64,000 nt of DNA, from NCBI RefSeq assembly GCF_014842975.1, contig NZ_JACYXK010000022.1, positions 1-64,000 of the forward strand. Direction: 5' to 3'. The notes under the pieces are model-generated. The model did not search any database, had not been told where the DNA came from, and saw nothing but the letters and a program-made list of their open reading frames with translations. Of the stretch, positions 1 to 9,181 are shown in pieces (positions within the stretch are counted from its first letter, which is position 1; each line of letters opens with the position of its first letter). The translations under genes were made by a program, and so were the position numbers. Source of the DNA: Rhodanobacter sp. DHB23. GTDB lineage: Bacteria > Pseudomonadota > Gammaproteobacteria > Xanthomonadales > Rhodanobacteraceae.

Positions 1-490
1 GGCCGCCAGCGAGGCCATCAATACCGTCCATCATATTGAAGGCATTAACCAAGCCGATTACGGCGACCACGGTAAGAGGAATGCCAAGCCAGCCCAAGGC
101 CAAATCATGGTTGAACAGTCGCCCTAGGCTATGGATATAGACACCCGTGGCGCCGATCATGATGAGGATGGCCGTGGTTTGTGCCACTAGGCGCGCGCGA
201 ACACTGAGATCATGCCTATCGTCGAGTGCCCCGACCAGAACCAGTATGGCAGACGTGGCAAGCAAAACCTTTGTGAAGAAGTGGAGTTGGTGGGCGACAA
301 GTGCACCCGCCAAGACGCCTGCGAAGATAGCTAGGCCGCCGACCAACGGTACGGCGCCTGCATGCAACTTACGGTGGCCAGGGTGGTCGAGCAGCCCCAG
401 CGGCTCCGCGTATCTACGCAACACGAGGATAGCTACGAGCGAAGCAACGGTCGCCGCCAGAGAAGCGACAAGCATTCCGGTGTCCAACAT
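1..490 (-). CDS. wecA: WecA/MraY-family glycosyl-1-phosphate transferase, 5' part
   Basis: N-terminal ~163 codons of an integral membrane enzyme that transfers a sugar-1-phosphate to undecaprenyl phosphate, starting O-antigen or other surface polysaccharide synthesis. Reading the minus strand from ATG at 490 gives a hydrophobic N-terminus, a DHPGHRKLHAG motif followed by VPLVGG (about residues 36-54), an aspartate pair in LDDRHDL, and AFNMMDGIDGLAG at the window edge; these are signature motifs of the WecA/TagO family. AAGGAG lies 9 nt before the start. Base composition is less GC-rich than the genes after it, as is common in surface-polysaccharide loci. The 3' part is outside the window. Which sugar it uses cannot be told from this fragment. 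Confidence 0.88.
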   Translation of the reverse strand, partial: MLDTGMLVASLAATVASLVAILVLRRYAEPLGLLDHPGHRKLHAGAVPLVGGLAIFAGVLAGALVAHQLHFFTKVLLATSAILVLVGALDDRHDLSVRARLVAQTTAILIMIGATGVYIHSLGRLFNHDLALGWLGIPLTVVAVIGLVNAFNMMDGIDGLAGG

Positions 491-786
491 GGTGCGTGAC
501 TCCTTGTGACCCGTGCGCGCTCGCCCCTTAAGTAATTGGCGCGAATTGGTCCCCTGAACCCTTAGCATTGTCACATGAACCGTGCATCCGTCACCAGCGG
601 TGGAGATGGACATTCAGGGCGAGTGCGGCAGGACAGTTTTTCTTGATTTAACTACTGATTTGTGTCGGATTCTGCTCATTTCCCTGTACCTATCCAAAAC
701 AGCAGAGCCTTGAAGAATCGCGTGCGCAGCCTGAGCCGCAGTGCGGTTGCCTGCCCTCATGCCAGACCATTGTTGCTGGATGGCGT
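491..786. other. Intergenic region upstream of the wecA-like gene
   Basis: This 296-base stretch separates the stop of the transporter gene from the start of the wecA-like gene, both on the minus strand, so it should hold the wecA promoter. The middle is less GC-rich than the flanking genes. I see no convincing terminator hairpin, no JUMPstart-like element and no credible small gene. Confidence 0.5.
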
Positions 787-2628
787 TCAGCGGAACAACA
801 GGTTGATCGACACCAGGGTGACGATCAGCATCACCAGTGTCAGCGGCGCGCCCACGCGCAGGAAGTCCTTGCCACGGTAGCCGCCGGGGCCGGTGACCAT
901 CATCAGCGCAGGGTGGCCGGAGCTGAGCAGGAAGGTGTTGGACGAGGACACGGCCACGATCAGCGCGTAGGCCGACGGGTTGCCGCCGGTGGCCACCGCC
1001 ACCGAGATCGCGATGGGCACCATCATCACCGTGGCGCCCACGTTGGACATCACCTGCGAGAACAGCAGGGTCAGCACGGCGAGGGTGAGCTGCAGCACCC
1101 ATGGCGAGGCATGGCCGAGGTAGTGCAGCACGTACTGCGCCAGCCACGCGGCGGTGCCGGTGGCGTCCATCGACCAGCCCAGCGGGATCAGGCAGGCGGT
1201 GACGAAGATCGTCTTCCAGTTGATCGCCTTGTACGCCTCGTCCATGTTCAGCACGCCCGACAGCAGCATGCCGATGGCGCCGCACATCATCGCCACCGAG
1301 AGGTCGAGGTTGGTGAACAGGGCGAGGCACTTGGCGAGCACGAAGAAGCCCACCGCCTGCCAGATCTTGCCGGGGCGCTGTTCTTCCTTCGGGATGTCGG
1401 TGACCACCACCAGGTCGCGGTCTTCCGCCGCCAGCGAGAGGTCGCGCCAGGTGCTGTGCACCACCACGGTGTCGCCCGCGCGCAGGGTCACCGCGCGCAC
1501 GTCGTCGCTCAGCACCTGGTCGCCGCGGTTCACCGCCAGCACCGAGATGCCGAAGCGCTTGCGCAGGCGCAGGTCGCCCACGGTCTGCTTGATGAAGCGC
1601 GACACCGGCGGGATCACCACCTCGGAAATGCCCGCGCGCGTCGGGTTGAACAGCTCGCCCAGCTGGCGCATGCGCGTGGACAGCTTGCACAGCTGGTTGT
1701 TGGCGAAGCGGTTGAGCTGTTCGCGCGGGCCCAGCACGCCCAGCACCGAGCCCACCCAGATCACCAGGTCGGCCGGAGGGGCCATGCGCGATTCGTTGCC
1801 GCTCTTGATGGCGAGGATCAATGGCGCGTCGTGCAGCTGTTCGGCCTCGCCGATACTCATGCCCACCAGCGGGCTTTCGGCGGTGACGGTGAGCTCGGCG
1901 GTTTCGCCGGCGATGCCGTAGGTGTCGGCGAAGTAGCTCTCGGTGCGGCCGGGGGTCACCTTGAGGCGTTCGTCCTCGTGGCCGGGCAGCAGCTTGCGGC
2001 CGAAGAAGTAGAAGTAGCCGATGCCCACCGCCGCCAGCGCGAGGCCGGCCGGGGTCACGCTGAACAGGCCGAACTTGGGAATGGTGTGCGCGCCGGGCAG
2101 CAGGTTCGCGTTCGCGCTGGCGATCAGGTCGTTCAGCACGATCAGCGGCGAGTTGGCGATCAGCGTGGTGTTGGTGGCGGTGAGGATGCAGAACGCCATC
2201 GGCAGCAGCAGCTTCGACAGCGGTACGCCGGTGCGCGCGGACAGGCGGCTGGATACCGGGATCATCAGCGCGGCCAGCGCCTGGCTGGGGATCACCGCGC
2301 TGAACAGGCTGGCCATGATGTTGATGACCAGGCCGAGGCGCGACTCCATGCCCTTGGCCAGCTTCATCACCATGTGCGCGGTGAGGTTGAGCACGCCGGC
2401 GCGGTCCAGCCCTTCGCCCATGATCATGATCGCGATGATCGCGATCACCGCGTTGCCGGCGAAGCCGTTGAACACGCGGTCGGAAGGGATCACGCCGGTG
2501 AGGCCGATCACCACCACCACCAGCAGGGCCACCATGTCGGCCCGGATCCATTCCAGCACCAGCATCAGCATGGTGAAGCCCACCAGCCCGAGCACCAGGA
2601 TCATTTCGGGGGTGAGCGCGAGCGGCAT
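787..2628 (-). CDS. SLC13/DASS-type anion permease with two TrkA-C domains
   Basis: 613-residue inner-membrane transporter of the ArsB/NhaD/SLC13 (divalent anion:sodium symporter) superfamily. Membrane helices fill residues 1-210 and 420-613. Between them are two soluble RCK_C/TrkA-C-like domains, about residues 231-315 and 332-410, which in relatives bind small ligands and gate transport. The conserved helix-hairpin sequences TATNTTLIANSP (about 150-161) and SNVGATVMM fit the family. Substrates in the family include sulfate, dicarboxylates and citrate; the sequence does not decide which. I chose ATG 2628 over GTG 2634 because GGGGAG sits 7 nt before the ATG but only 1 nt before the GTG. Confidence 0.85.
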   Translation of the reverse strand: MPLALTPEMILVLGLVGFTMLMLVLEWIRADMVALLVVVVIGLTGVIPSDRVFNGFAGNAVIAIIAIMIMGEGLDRAGVLNLTAHMVMKLAKGMESRLGLVINIMASLFSAVIPSQALAALMIPVSSRLSARTGVPLSKLLLPMAFCILTATNTTLIANSPLIVLNDLIASANANLLPGAHTIPKFGLFSVTPAGLALAAVGIGYFYFFGRKLLPGHEDERLKVTPGRTESYFADTYGIAGETAELTVTAESPLVGMSIGEAEQLHDAPLILAIKSGNESRMAPPADLVIWVGSVLGVLGPREQLNRFANNQLCKLSTRMRQLGELFNPTRAGISEVVIPPVSRFIKQTVGDLRLRKRFGISVLAVNRGDQVLSDDVRAVTLRAGDTVVVHSTWRDLSLAAEDRDLVVVTDIPKEEQRPGKIWQAVGFFVLAKCLALFTNLDLSVAMMCGAIGMLLSGVLNMDEAYKAINWKTIFVTACLIPLGWSMDATGTAAWLAQYVLHYLGHASPWVLQLTLAVLTLLFSQVMSNVGATVMMVPIAISVAVATGGNPSAYALIVAVSSSNTFLLSSGHPALMMVTGPGGYRGKDFLRVGAPLTLVMLIVTLVSINLLFR

Positions 2629-2773
2629 CAGCACGCTCCCCGGCGGGGCGTCGAATCGTGGGGTGGCAGTGGCGAATTCACGCTGCGGCGCTCGTCCCTG
2701 GCTGGGTCGGGCAAGTATAGGTGGCGAGGTGCAAGGGCTGGTGAATTGCGGCCCATGCGCGGCGCGTTTTTTG

Positions 2774-2848
2774 TAGGAGCGCCTTGTGCGCGATGGCTCT
2801 GGATGTGCGGTCAGAGCCGAAAGCCATCGCGCACAGGGTGCGCTCCTA
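2774..2848. repeat. Family 1 palindromic repeat (TAGGAGCGC...), copy 1
   Basis: Long imperfect inverted repeat. The arms read TAGGAGCGCC...GATGGCTCTG and its complement, with a short loop near 2806-2813. It is the same family as the elements at 11175-11253 and 14259-14333. It overlaps the trmB stop codon: the TAG at 2846-2848 is the first three bases of the element on the minus strand. It may act as a 3'-end hairpin for trmB. The layout resembles REP/REPIN elements. Confidence 0.85.
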
Positions 2849-3553
2849 TGGGTGGCTCGCGTTGCGGCGGTAGAGCAGGTCCCACACGCCGTGCCCCAGT
2901 TTCAGGCCGCGCCGCTCGAAGTGGGTCTCGATGCGCCATGCCGGCTTCTCGGCGTATTGCCCGGGCGCGATGGCATTGCGCCAGTCGGGCGAGGCCTCCA
3001 TCACCTCGAGCATGTGCTCGGCGTAGGGCTGCCAGTCGGTGGCCAGGTGCAGCAGGCCGTCGGGCGCCATGCGCGAGGCGAGCAGGGCGACGAAGCCGGG
3101 CTGGATGATGCGGCGCTTGTTGTGGCGCTTCTTGTGCCAGGGGTCGGGGAACCAGATGCGCGCCTCGGCCAAGGTGCCGGGGGGGATCTCGTTCTCCAGC
3201 ACCTCCACCGCGTCGTGCTTGTACAGGCGCACGTTGCGCGCATCGCGTGCGGCCAGCGCGTTCATCAGCCGGCCCACGCCGGGGCCGTGGACCTCGATGC
3301 CGAGATAGTCGCGCGCGGGGTCGTGCTCGCTGGCCCACGCCAGGGCCTCGCCGTTGCCGAAGCCGATCTCCATCACCAGCGGTGCCTTGCGGGCGAAGCG
3401 CGTGGCGTAGTCCTGCGCGTTGCCACCGTAGTCGATGCCGAAGCGAGCCCAGTGTTCGTCGAAGGCGCGCTGCTGCGCCGGCGTCATGCGGCCTTCGCGC
3501 AGCACGAAGCTGCGGATGCGGCGGAGGTGGTCGGGGGGCGTGGCGTTGGTCAT
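2846..3553 (-). CDS. trmB: tRNA (guanine-N7-)-methyltransferase
   Basis: 235-residue cytoplasmic Rossmann-fold enzyme that methylates G46 in the variable loop of tRNAs using S-adenosylmethionine. The SAM-binding loop EIGFGNGE is at about residues 62-69, and the TrmB signature [14 protein letters not shown] at about 135-148 is intact. The frame is open further upstream into repeat sequence, so I start at ATG 3553 ([10 protein letters not shown]), which gives the usual family length. It lies downstream of thiS-thiG on the same strand, an order common in xanthomonads, with a dispersed repeat in between. Its stop codon is supplied by the family 1 repeat. Confidence 0.95.
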   Translation of the reverse strand: MTNATPPDHLRRIRSFVLREGRMTPAQQRAFDEHWARFGIDYGGNAQDYATRFARKAPLVMEIGFGNGEALAWASEHDPARDYLGIEVHGPGVGRLMNALAARDARNVRLYKHDAVEVLENEIPPGTLAEARIWFPDPWHKKRHNKRRIIQPGFVALLASRMAPDGLLHLATDWQPYAEHMLEVMEASPDWRNAIAPGQYAEKPAWRIETHFERRGLKLGHGVWDLLYRRNASHP

Positions 3554-3575
3554 GGCTGGCGTAACACTGTCGAGT

Positions 3576-3768
3576 GAATCCCTCTCCCTCCGGGAGAGGG
3601 TGCCCGAAGGGCGGGAGAGGGTTCGGGCGGAGCGAATCGTTGGTGACTTGCGCAAGACTTCAGCAGCGCGCTCCGGCCGAACCCTCTCCCCCAGCCCCCT
3701 CTTCCTCGCTCCTCAAAGCAGGGCCATCCATGGCCCTTCTCCGCGTCCGGAGGGAGAGGGGAGTCTTG
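3576..3768. repeat. Family 2 CCCTCTCCC-type palindromic repeat, copy 1
   Basis: Large imperfect palindrome bounded by CCCTCTCCC and GGGAGAGGG arms, with internal blocks GTTCGGGCGGAGCGAA and TTGGTGACTTGCGCA and then the mirrored GGCCGAACCCTCTCCC. The internal blocks match those of the copy at 30247-30380 closely. It fills the space between thiG and trmB. Confidence 0.8.
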
Positions 3769-3775
3769 TTGCGGA

Positions 3776-4576
3776 TCAGGCTATGGTGCCGTCGATCGGG
3801 CTGGAGGCCGAGGCGTAGCGCTTGCGCGGGATGCGGCCGGCCTTGAATGCAGCGCGGCCGGCCTGGATCGCCAGCTTCATCGCATGCGCCATCAGCACCG
3901 GGTCCTTCGCGCCGGCGATGGCGGTGTTCATCAACACGCCGTCGCAGCCCAGTTCCATCGCCACGGCTGCGTCGGAGGCGGTGCCCACGCCGGCATCGAC
4001 GATGATCGGCACCTTGGCGTTCTCGACGATTTCCAGCAGGTTGTAGCGGTTCTGGATGCCCAGGCCCGAGCCGATCGGCGCGGCCAGCGGCATCACCGCC
4101 ACGCAACCGATCTCCTCCAGCTTCTTCGCCAGGATCGGGTCGTCGCTGGTGTAGACCATCACGTCGAAACCGTCGGCGACGAGGATCTCGGCGGCCTTCA
4201 GCGTTTCCACCACGTCGGGGAACAGGGTCTTCTGGTCGCCCAGCACTTCCAGCTTCACCAGCTTGTGGCCGTCCAGCAGCTCGCGCGCCAGCTTGCAGGT
4301 GCGCACCGCGTCCACCGCGTTGTAGCAGCCGGCGGTGTTCGGCAGCAGGGTGAATTCGTCGGGCGGCAGCGCGTCGAGCAGGCTGGGCGCGTTGGCGTCC
4401 TGGCCGATGTTCACGCGGCGGATCGCCACCGTGACGATTTCCGCGCCGGCGGCCTGCGAGGCCGCGCGTGTCTCGTCGAAATCCCTGTACTTGCCGGTGC
4501 CGGTGAGCAGGCGCGAAGCGTAGCTGGTGCCGGCGATGACCAGCGGATCGGTGACGTCTAGGGTCTTGAGGTTCAT
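3776..4576 (-). CDS. thiG: Thiazole synthase
   Basis: 266-residue TIM-barrel enzyme that forms the thiazole phosphate ring of thiamine from 1-deoxy-D-xylulose 5-phosphate, dehydroglycine and the ThiS thiocarboxylate. Lys108 in the VKLEVLGD segment is the expected Schiff-base lysine. The [16 protein letters not shown] and [12 protein letters not shown] segments are also typical. The frame runs open past thiS, so I start at ATG 4576 ([10 protein letters not shown]). It lies 67 bases after thiS on the same strand, presumably one operon. Confidence 0.96.
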   Translation of the reverse strand: MNLKTLDVTDPLVIAGTSYASRLLTGTGKYRDFDETRAASQAAGAEIVTVAIRRVNIGQDANAPSLLDALPPDEFTLLPNTAGCYNAVDAVRTCKLARELLDGHKLVKLEVLGDQKTLFPDVVETLKAAEILVADGFDVMVYTSDDPILAKKLEEIGCVAVMPLAAPIGSGLGIQNRYNLLEIVENAKVPIIVDAGVGTASDAAVAMELGCDGVLMNTAIAGAKDPVLMAHAMKLAIQAGRAAFKAGRIPRKRYASASSPIDGTIA

Positions 4577-4643
4577 GGGGATGCCTTGCAGGGGCGACGC
4601 CAGGCGGGTACGTCGCGGGGATGCGGGAAACGGACGCGCGCGA

Positions 4644-4844
4644 TCACCCGCCGCCAATGGCGTGGACGATCTCGACCTGGTCGCCTTCGGCGAGCGCATG
4701 GCTGGCGTGCTGGCTGCGCGGCACGATTTCGCGGTTCAGCTCCACCGCCACGCGCCGGCCGCCGTAGCCGGCGGCCTCCAGCAACTGGGCGACGGTGGTG
4801 GAAGGGGCGCAATCGCGCGGTTGGCCGTTGAGCGTGATCTGCAT
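4644..4844 (-). CDS. thiS: Sulfur carrier protein ThiS
   Basis: 66-residue ubiquitin-fold protein with the required Gly-Gly C-terminus (HAIGGG), which is adenylated and converted to a thiocarboxylate that delivers sulfur to ThiG. The length and the MQITLNGQ start fit the family. The 66-base gap upstream holds a hairpin and no TPP riboswitch that I can recognise. Confidence 0.95.
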   Translation of the reverse strand: MQITLNGQPRDCAPSTTVAQLLEAAGYGGRRVAVELNREIVPRSQHASHALAEGDQVEIVHAIGGG

Positions 4845-4874
4845 GCGGCCATTGTAGCCGCTGGCGGCGACCTG

Positions 4875-4900
4875 CTCCCGCCCTGCATGCAGGGCGGGAG
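4875..4900 (-). terminator. Perfect palindromic hairpin after the DUF6600-like gene
   Basis: CTCCCGCCCTG, loop CATG, then CAGGGCGGGAG: an 11-bp perfect stem 10 bases after the stop of the upstream minus-strand gene. There is no T tract, so this is a stem-loop with a probable 3'-end role, not a clear intrinsic terminator. Confidence 0.5.
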
Positions 4901-4910
4901 CCTTCGAGCC

Positions 4911-7052
4911 TCAGTGCTGTTGCTCGTAGTTGCGCGGCGGCGCCTTGTCCGACGACTCGACGTGCTTTTGCGAATGCTGCGGCTGCGCGGCGGGACGCGG
5001 GGCTTCATAGCGCTGCTGTTGCTGCGGCTGGTACGGCCGGACGAGTTCGCTTGGCGGCTGGTAGGCCGGCCGCGGCTGTTCGAAACGCTGCGGGGCCTGG
5101 TTCTGCGGCTGGTAGGCCGGTTGGCGCGACTGCATGCTGGCCGGCGCGTTGTTGTTCCCGGCGGGCACGTAGCGTTGCGGCGCGGGTTCGAGCCGCGGTG
5201 GCTGCGGCAGGGTGTTGGCCGGTCGCTGGTCGCGATAGTCGGGCTGCGGGCGCGGCGCCTGTTCCGGGCCGGAGATGTAGCTCACGCCCGGGCGCGGCTG
5301 GGTCTCGGCGGGCGAGGCGCGGCGGATCGGCTCGACGCTGGGCAGGCTGCGCCCGCCCGCGTTCGTGTCCGGACGCACGAAGCGGGACGAGGGCAGGGCA
5401 TTGGCCGGCGGCGCCGCAGGTTCCATGCCGCGTGCGTTCGGCAGGTTGGCGTTCGGGCCGGGCACTGGGCGTGGCTGCATGGACGCGCGGTTTGCACCGG
5501 CTTGCGTGCCCAGCACGCGCACGTTGCCGAACGCGGGCGCCGGGTTCGCCCGTGCCGACGGCAGCGAGGCCGGCGGCGGCGTGCGCGCCACCACGTTGCG
5601 GCGGAAGTCGGCGGTGGGCAGCGGGCGCATCCGCGGGTTGAGCGGTTGCGCCACGCCGCGCGGGGTCGGGCGCAACGCGGTCACGCCGGCGGCCATCACC
5701 GGTGCGGCGGCGAGCTGGCGTGGATCGACGCGCAGCATGTCGCGCTGCACGCGCTGGCCGCCCGCGAAGGCCGCGCCGGGCATCGCGGTGAAGCCACGCG
5801 GCGCGCCGCGGTTCGCGTAGTTGATGCCCTGCGGCGCGCGGCCTGCGCGGTAGGCGTTGTACTGGTTGTCGATGTTGCCGATCACCGTGTTGCGGTACAT
5901 GCCGTTGTGCACGTAGATGTTGGCGGTGTTGACGCGCTGGTAGTACGCGCGGTCGCAGCGGTACCAGGGGTTGTAGACCTCGCCCGGGCCCAGCGGGAAC
6001 CAGCCCACCGGCGCGCCGCCGCCGATGCCGGCGGACACGCTCCAGCCGCCACCGCCCACGAAGGCCACCAGCGCAGGCGCGTACACCGGGCGGGTCGCCC
6101 GGGGGCCGGGGATCCAGCCCCAGGCGCCGCGGATATAGGCCCAGCGCCCGTAGTGGTACGGCGCGAAGCCCCACGGCGAATCGTCCACCCAGGTCCAGCC
6201 CCACGGCGCGATCCAGGTCCAGTGGCCGTTGCGGTACGGCGCCCAGCCCGCGGGCACCTGGCTGGGGTACCAGACCGCGCCGTAATCGGGCGAGTCCTGC
6301 CAGTTGCCGTACTGGTCCAAATCCTGGTAGCCCACCACGTCGGCGGACACGTAGCGCGTGGCGTCGGACTGCGCATAGCGCTGGTCGCGCTGGCTGCACC
6401 AGGCGTCGAAGTCGTCGCCGCCGCCGTAGTCGCCGATCGAGAGCGTCGCCAGCGTGGGGTCGTCGAACTGGTAGCTGCGGCCCGCGAACACGTCGCGCTG
6501 CGCGTTGTTCTCGCCGTACACCGTGGCCTGGCCGTCGAACACGACGACACGCGTGCCGTTGCCGCCGTTGTCCACGTCGATGCGGTAGGTGCCGGGCTGG
6601 TTCACCACCAGCGCCAGCGTGGGCGTGTCGATCTCGTAGCTCTGGCCCTGGTCGAGGTTGCGCACGCTGAGGTTCAACGTGCCCTGGGTGAGCTCCACCT
6701 GCGCGAGGTTGTCGTTGAGGTTGAGCATGCCGAAGTCGGTGCCGCCGTCCATGCGCAGGCTGGCGCCGCCCAGTTCCAGTTCCGCGCGCGCGCCGTCGCC
6801 GGTGGCGAGGCGGTCGCCGGTGGCCAGCGGCCGGTTGAGGTCGGCGGCGGCCCAGTCCTGGCTGCCCGCCGGCAGGAAGCCGAGGTCGCCGGCGCTGTAG
6901 GACAGGCGCGCCACGCGGTCCGGCGGCGCGGTGCCGTCGCCATCGTCGGCGGATTGCGCCTGGGCCAGCGTGGCCGCGGCGCACAGGAGCAGTACGGCCA
7001 GCGGCCGCCAGCCGGGGCGCCATGAAGCAAGCAGAGGGGCAAGCACACGCAT
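4911..7052 (-). CDS. Secreted FecR/DUF6600-like protein with Pro/Gln-rich tail
   Basis: 713-residue exported protein of unknown role. A signal peptide (about residues 1-32, ending LAQAQS) is followed by a FecR-like beta-rich domain (about 40-220), then a Trp/Tyr/Gly-rich section full of WxxxxxGxW motifs such as NGHWTWIAPWGWTW (about 265-430) that matches what is known as DUF6600. The last ~230 residues are low-complexity Pro/Gln/Arg. ATG 7052 is preceded by CAGGAG at 6 nt and starts the signal peptide, so I reject the upstream start in the same frame. Proteins of this type are often next to FecI/ECF systems, but none is visible here. Localisation is periplasmic or outer-surface by inference. 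Confidence 0.75.
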   Translation of the reverse strand: MRVLAPLLASWRPGWRPLAVLLLCAAATLAQAQSADDGDGTAPPDRVARLSYSAGDLGFLPAGSQDWAAADLNRPLATGDRLATGDGARAELELGGASLRMDGGTDFGMLNLNDNLAQVELTQGTLNLSVRNLDQGQSYEIDTPTLALVVNQPGTYRIDVDNGGNGTRVVVFDGQATVYGENNAQRDVFAGRSYQFDDPTLATLSIGDYGGGDDFDAWCSQRDQRYAQSDATRYVSADVVGYQDLDQYGNWQDSPDYGAVWYPSQVPAGWAPYRNGHWTWIAPWGWTWVDDSPWGFAPYHYGRWAYIRGAWGWIPGPRATRPVYAPALVAFVGGGGWSVSAGIGGGAPVGWFPLGPGEVYNPWYRCDRAYYQRVNTANIYVHNGMYRNTVIGNIDNQYNAYRAGRAPQGINYANRGAPRGFTAMPGAAFAGGQRVQRDMLRVDPRQLAAAPVMAAGVTALRPTPRGVAQPLNPRMRPLPTADFRRNVVARTPPPASLPSARANPAPAFGNVRVLGTQAGANRASMQPRPVPGPNANLPNARGMEPAAPPANALPSSRFVRPDTNAGGRSLPSVEPIRRASPAETQPRPGVSYISGPEQAPRPQPDYRDQRPANTLPQPPRLEPAPQRYVPAGNNNAPASMQSRQPAYQPQNQAPQRFEQPRPAYQPPSELVRPYQPQQQQRYEAPRPAAQPQHSQKHVESSDKAPPRNYEQQH

Positions 7053-7294
7053 TGGATTCTCCTGTTTCCTGTGTAGCGCGGACCAGCATGGCACGGATGC
7101 CAGGCACGCCGCGCGGCGTGCATCGGTGGCGCGATTATGCCTACGGCAGGGATTAGGGCCGGCTTAGTTTCCGCGACTGCAACGGTGGCGATTCAGCGGA
7201 CGGATACCGATCGTCGGGCGACGGTTCATGCGCGGGCCGCGGCTCGGCGATTCCCACCGCGGCGTTTCCCGGGTTACCATCCGCGGACCGATGC

Positions 7295-7368
7295 GCGGGT
7301 GTAGCTCAATGGTAGAGCTGTAGCTTCCCAAGCTACTGACGAGGGTTCGATTCCCTTCACCCGCTCCA
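7295..7368 (+). tRNA. tRNA-Gly (anticodon CCC)
   Basis: 74-base cloverleaf with encoded CCA. Acceptor GCGGGTG (7295-7301) pairs with CACCCGC (7358-7364); the discriminator is T, then CCA. The D arm holds AGCTCAATGGTAGAGCT, the anticodon stem is GTAGC/GCTAC with loop TTCCCAA, and the T loop is GGTTCGATTCC. The anticodon CCC reads GGG. Confidence 0.97.
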
Positions 7369-7427
7369 GCCATCCAGGCGCGGCATCGGTCCGACCCATC
7401 GCCACCCCAGCGAGCGCGACCACACCG

Positions 7428-7895
7428 ATGACCGATCCGGCTACCTCGAGTCCGATCGTGCTGGGCTGGCGTGAACGACTGGCGTTGCCGCAACTGGGCA
7501 TCGCCCAGCTCAAGGCCAAGCTCGATACCGGCGCGCGCAGCAGCGCATTGCACGTGGAGACGCTGGACAGCTTCCTGCGCGATGGCGCGGTGTGGCTGCG
7601 TTTCACCGTGCGTGCCGGCCGGCAGGCGTCGCCCGCGGTGAGCTGCGAGGCGCAGGCGCTGGACCGGCGCATGGTGACCGACACCGGCGGCCACCGCACC
7701 GAGCGCTGGTTCATCCGCAGCGAGATCCTGCTGGCGGGGCGCCGCTTCGAGGCCGACATCAACCTGACCGATCGGCGGCACATGCTGTTTCCCATGCTGC
7801 TCGGCCGCAGCGCCCTGCACGGGCGCTTCGTGGTCGATCCCGCGAACGCCTACACCCAGCCAAGATGGCCGCCAGCGGCCACGGACCGCCCATGA
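7428..7895 (+). CDS. Retropepsin-like ATP-dependent zinc protease family protein (RimB-type)
   Basis: 155-residue protein of the family formerly called DUF785, with a single pepsin-like fold half. The active-site-like motif [10 protein letters not shown] is at residues 33-42, and an [19 protein letters not shown] block follows near the C-terminus. The family is commonly found beside rimK and is thought to process or trim poly-glutamate tails; that role is taken from the family, not from this sequence. Its stop overlaps the rimK start (ATGA at 7892-7895), implying translational coupling. Confidence 0.85.
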   Translation: MTDPATSSPIVLGWRERLALPQLGIAQLKAKLDTGARSSALHVETLDSFLRDGAVWLRFTVRAGRQASPAVSCEAQALDRRMVTDTGGHRTERWFIRSEILLAGRRFEADINLTDRRHMLFPMLLGRSALHGRFVVDPANAYTQPRWPPAATDRP

Positions 7896-8821
7896 AGATC
7901 GCCATCCTCTCGCGCAACGCGCGCCTGTACTCGACCCAGCGGCTGGTGGAGGCGGCGCGCGCGCGCGGCCACGTGGTGCGCGTGCTCGATCCGCTGCGCT
8001 GCTACGTGCGCATCGCGCCCGGCGACGTGGCGATCCGCTACAAGGGCAAGCCGGTGCGCGAGCTCGACGCGGCGATCCCGCGCATAGGCACGCAAAGCAC
8101 GTTCTACGGCACCGCGGTGCTGCGCCAGTTGGAGATGATGGGCGTGTACACGCCCAACGGCTCCGACGCCGTGCTGCGCGCGCGCGACAAGCTGCGCAGC
8201 CTGCAGATCCTCGCGGCGCAGGGCATCGCCATGCCGGTCACCGTGTTCGGCGACAACCCCGACGACACCGAGGACCTGCTCGCGATGCTGGGCGAGCCAC
8301 CGCACGTCATCAAGCTCAACGAGGGCAGCCAGGGCACCGGCGTGGTGCTGGCGGAAAAGCGCAGCGCCTCGCGCAGCGTGATCGAGGCCTTCCGCGGCCT
8401 GTACGCGAACTTCCTGGTGCAGGAGTTCATCGCCGAGGCGAAGGGCTGCGACCTGCGCTGCTTCGTGGTCGGCGGCAAGGTGGTGGCGGCGATGCAGCGC
8501 GAGGCCAACGCGGGTGACTTCCGCGCCAACCTGCATCGCGGCGGCAGCGCGGTGGCGGTGAAGCTGAGCGCAGCGGAGCAACGCATCGCCGTGCAGGCCG
8601 CCGATGCGCTGGGGCTGGGCGTCGCCGGCGTCGACCTGCTGCGCTCCGACCGCGGTCCGCTGGTGCTGGAGGTGAACGCCTCGCCCGGGCTGGAAGGCAT
8701 CGAGGCCGCCACCGGCGTGGACGTGGCCGGCGCGATCGTCGAGCTGCTCGAGGCGCAGGTGGGCAGCGCGAAGCGTGCGACGGCAGGGCGAACGCGGCAT
8801 GAACGCCGCATGCGTGGTTAA
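7892..8821 (+). CDS. rimK: Ribosomal protein S6--L-glutamate ligase
   Basis: 309-residue ATP-grasp enzyme that adds glutamates to the C-terminus of ribosomal protein S6. The N-terminus MKIAILSRN is followed by a preATP-grasp domain, then the ATP-grasp region from about residue 104 with [20 protein letters not shown] and [12 protein letters not shown]. The last motif provides Mg-ATP ligands Glu and Asn. Length is close to the ~301 residues of E. coli RimK, with a slightly longer basic tail. The start is fixed by the 4-base overlap with the preceding gene. Confidence 0.93.
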   Translation: MKIAILSRNARLYSTQRLVEAARARGHVVRVLDPLRCYVRIAPGDVAIRYKGKPVRELDAAIPRIGTQSTFYGTAVLRQLEMMGVYTPNGSDAVLRARDKLRSLQILAAQGIAMPVTVFGDNPDDTEDLLAMLGEPPHVIKLNEGSQGTGVVLAEKRSASRSVIEAFRGLYANFLVQEFIAEAKGCDLRCFVVGGKVVAAMQREANAGDFRANLHRGGSAVAVKLSAAEQRIAVQAADALGLGVAGVDLLRSDRGPLVLEVNASPGLEGIEAATGVDVAGAIVELLEAQVGSAKRATAGRTRHERRMRG

Positions 8822-9181
8822 CCGGGTCCTAACCCCCGGACCTCTATAACGACGGTGCTGTCGCTGCCCGATGCGTGCCGCAAGGTCTGCAGCGGTGCAT
8901 GGCGGTAATACGGGACGAGCCCTGAATCCGGATGTGGCGCCAGGCGCCACATCCGTTTTTTTATGGGGTTCAAGGAAGCCCTGATTTTATTCATCATTCC
9001 GGCGAAGGCCGGACAAACGCATGGCGCGCGGAACGCCCGCAGGGGCGCGTGCAGCGAGTCATCCGGAACAAGGGAAAGCCGTGACATTCAGGCTGTGGCG
9101 GGTTTCCCACGGGTTTCGTTCGGCGCGAATGTTAAGCTTGCCGCTCGGGCCGGCCACGCCGGCGGCATGGCGGAGTGACGC
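8822..9181. other. Intergenic region with a lone strong terminator
   Basis: 360 bases between rimK and the response regulator gene. It holds a TATAAC hexamer at 8845-8850, a strong intrinsic terminator at 8929-8962, and a TCATTCCGGCGAAGGCCGGA segment near 8993 that resembles a dispersed repeat arm. No convincing protein gene is visible. Confidence 0.5.
8929..8962 (+). terminator. Intrinsic terminator
   Basis: CGGATGTGGCGC, loop CAG, GCGCCACATCCG: a perfect 12-bp stem followed at once by seven T. It is 107 bases beyond the rimK stop, so it ends either rimK or a short separate transcript. Confidence 0.92.

Noticed and set aside
147-509. 120-codon plus-strand frame at the left edge
   Set aside because: It is antisense to the wecA-like gene, whose motifs are unmistakable on the minus strand.
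913-3108. Long open frame of 731 codons on the plus strand across the transporter gene
   Set aside because: It is opposite a clear SLC13 gene; the translation is His/Gln/Arg/Gly-rich, as expected for the antisense of GC-rich coding DNA.
4845-4910. TPP riboswitch before thiS
   Set aside because: The 66-base gap is too short and holds only a simple hairpin belonging to the upstream gene's end.
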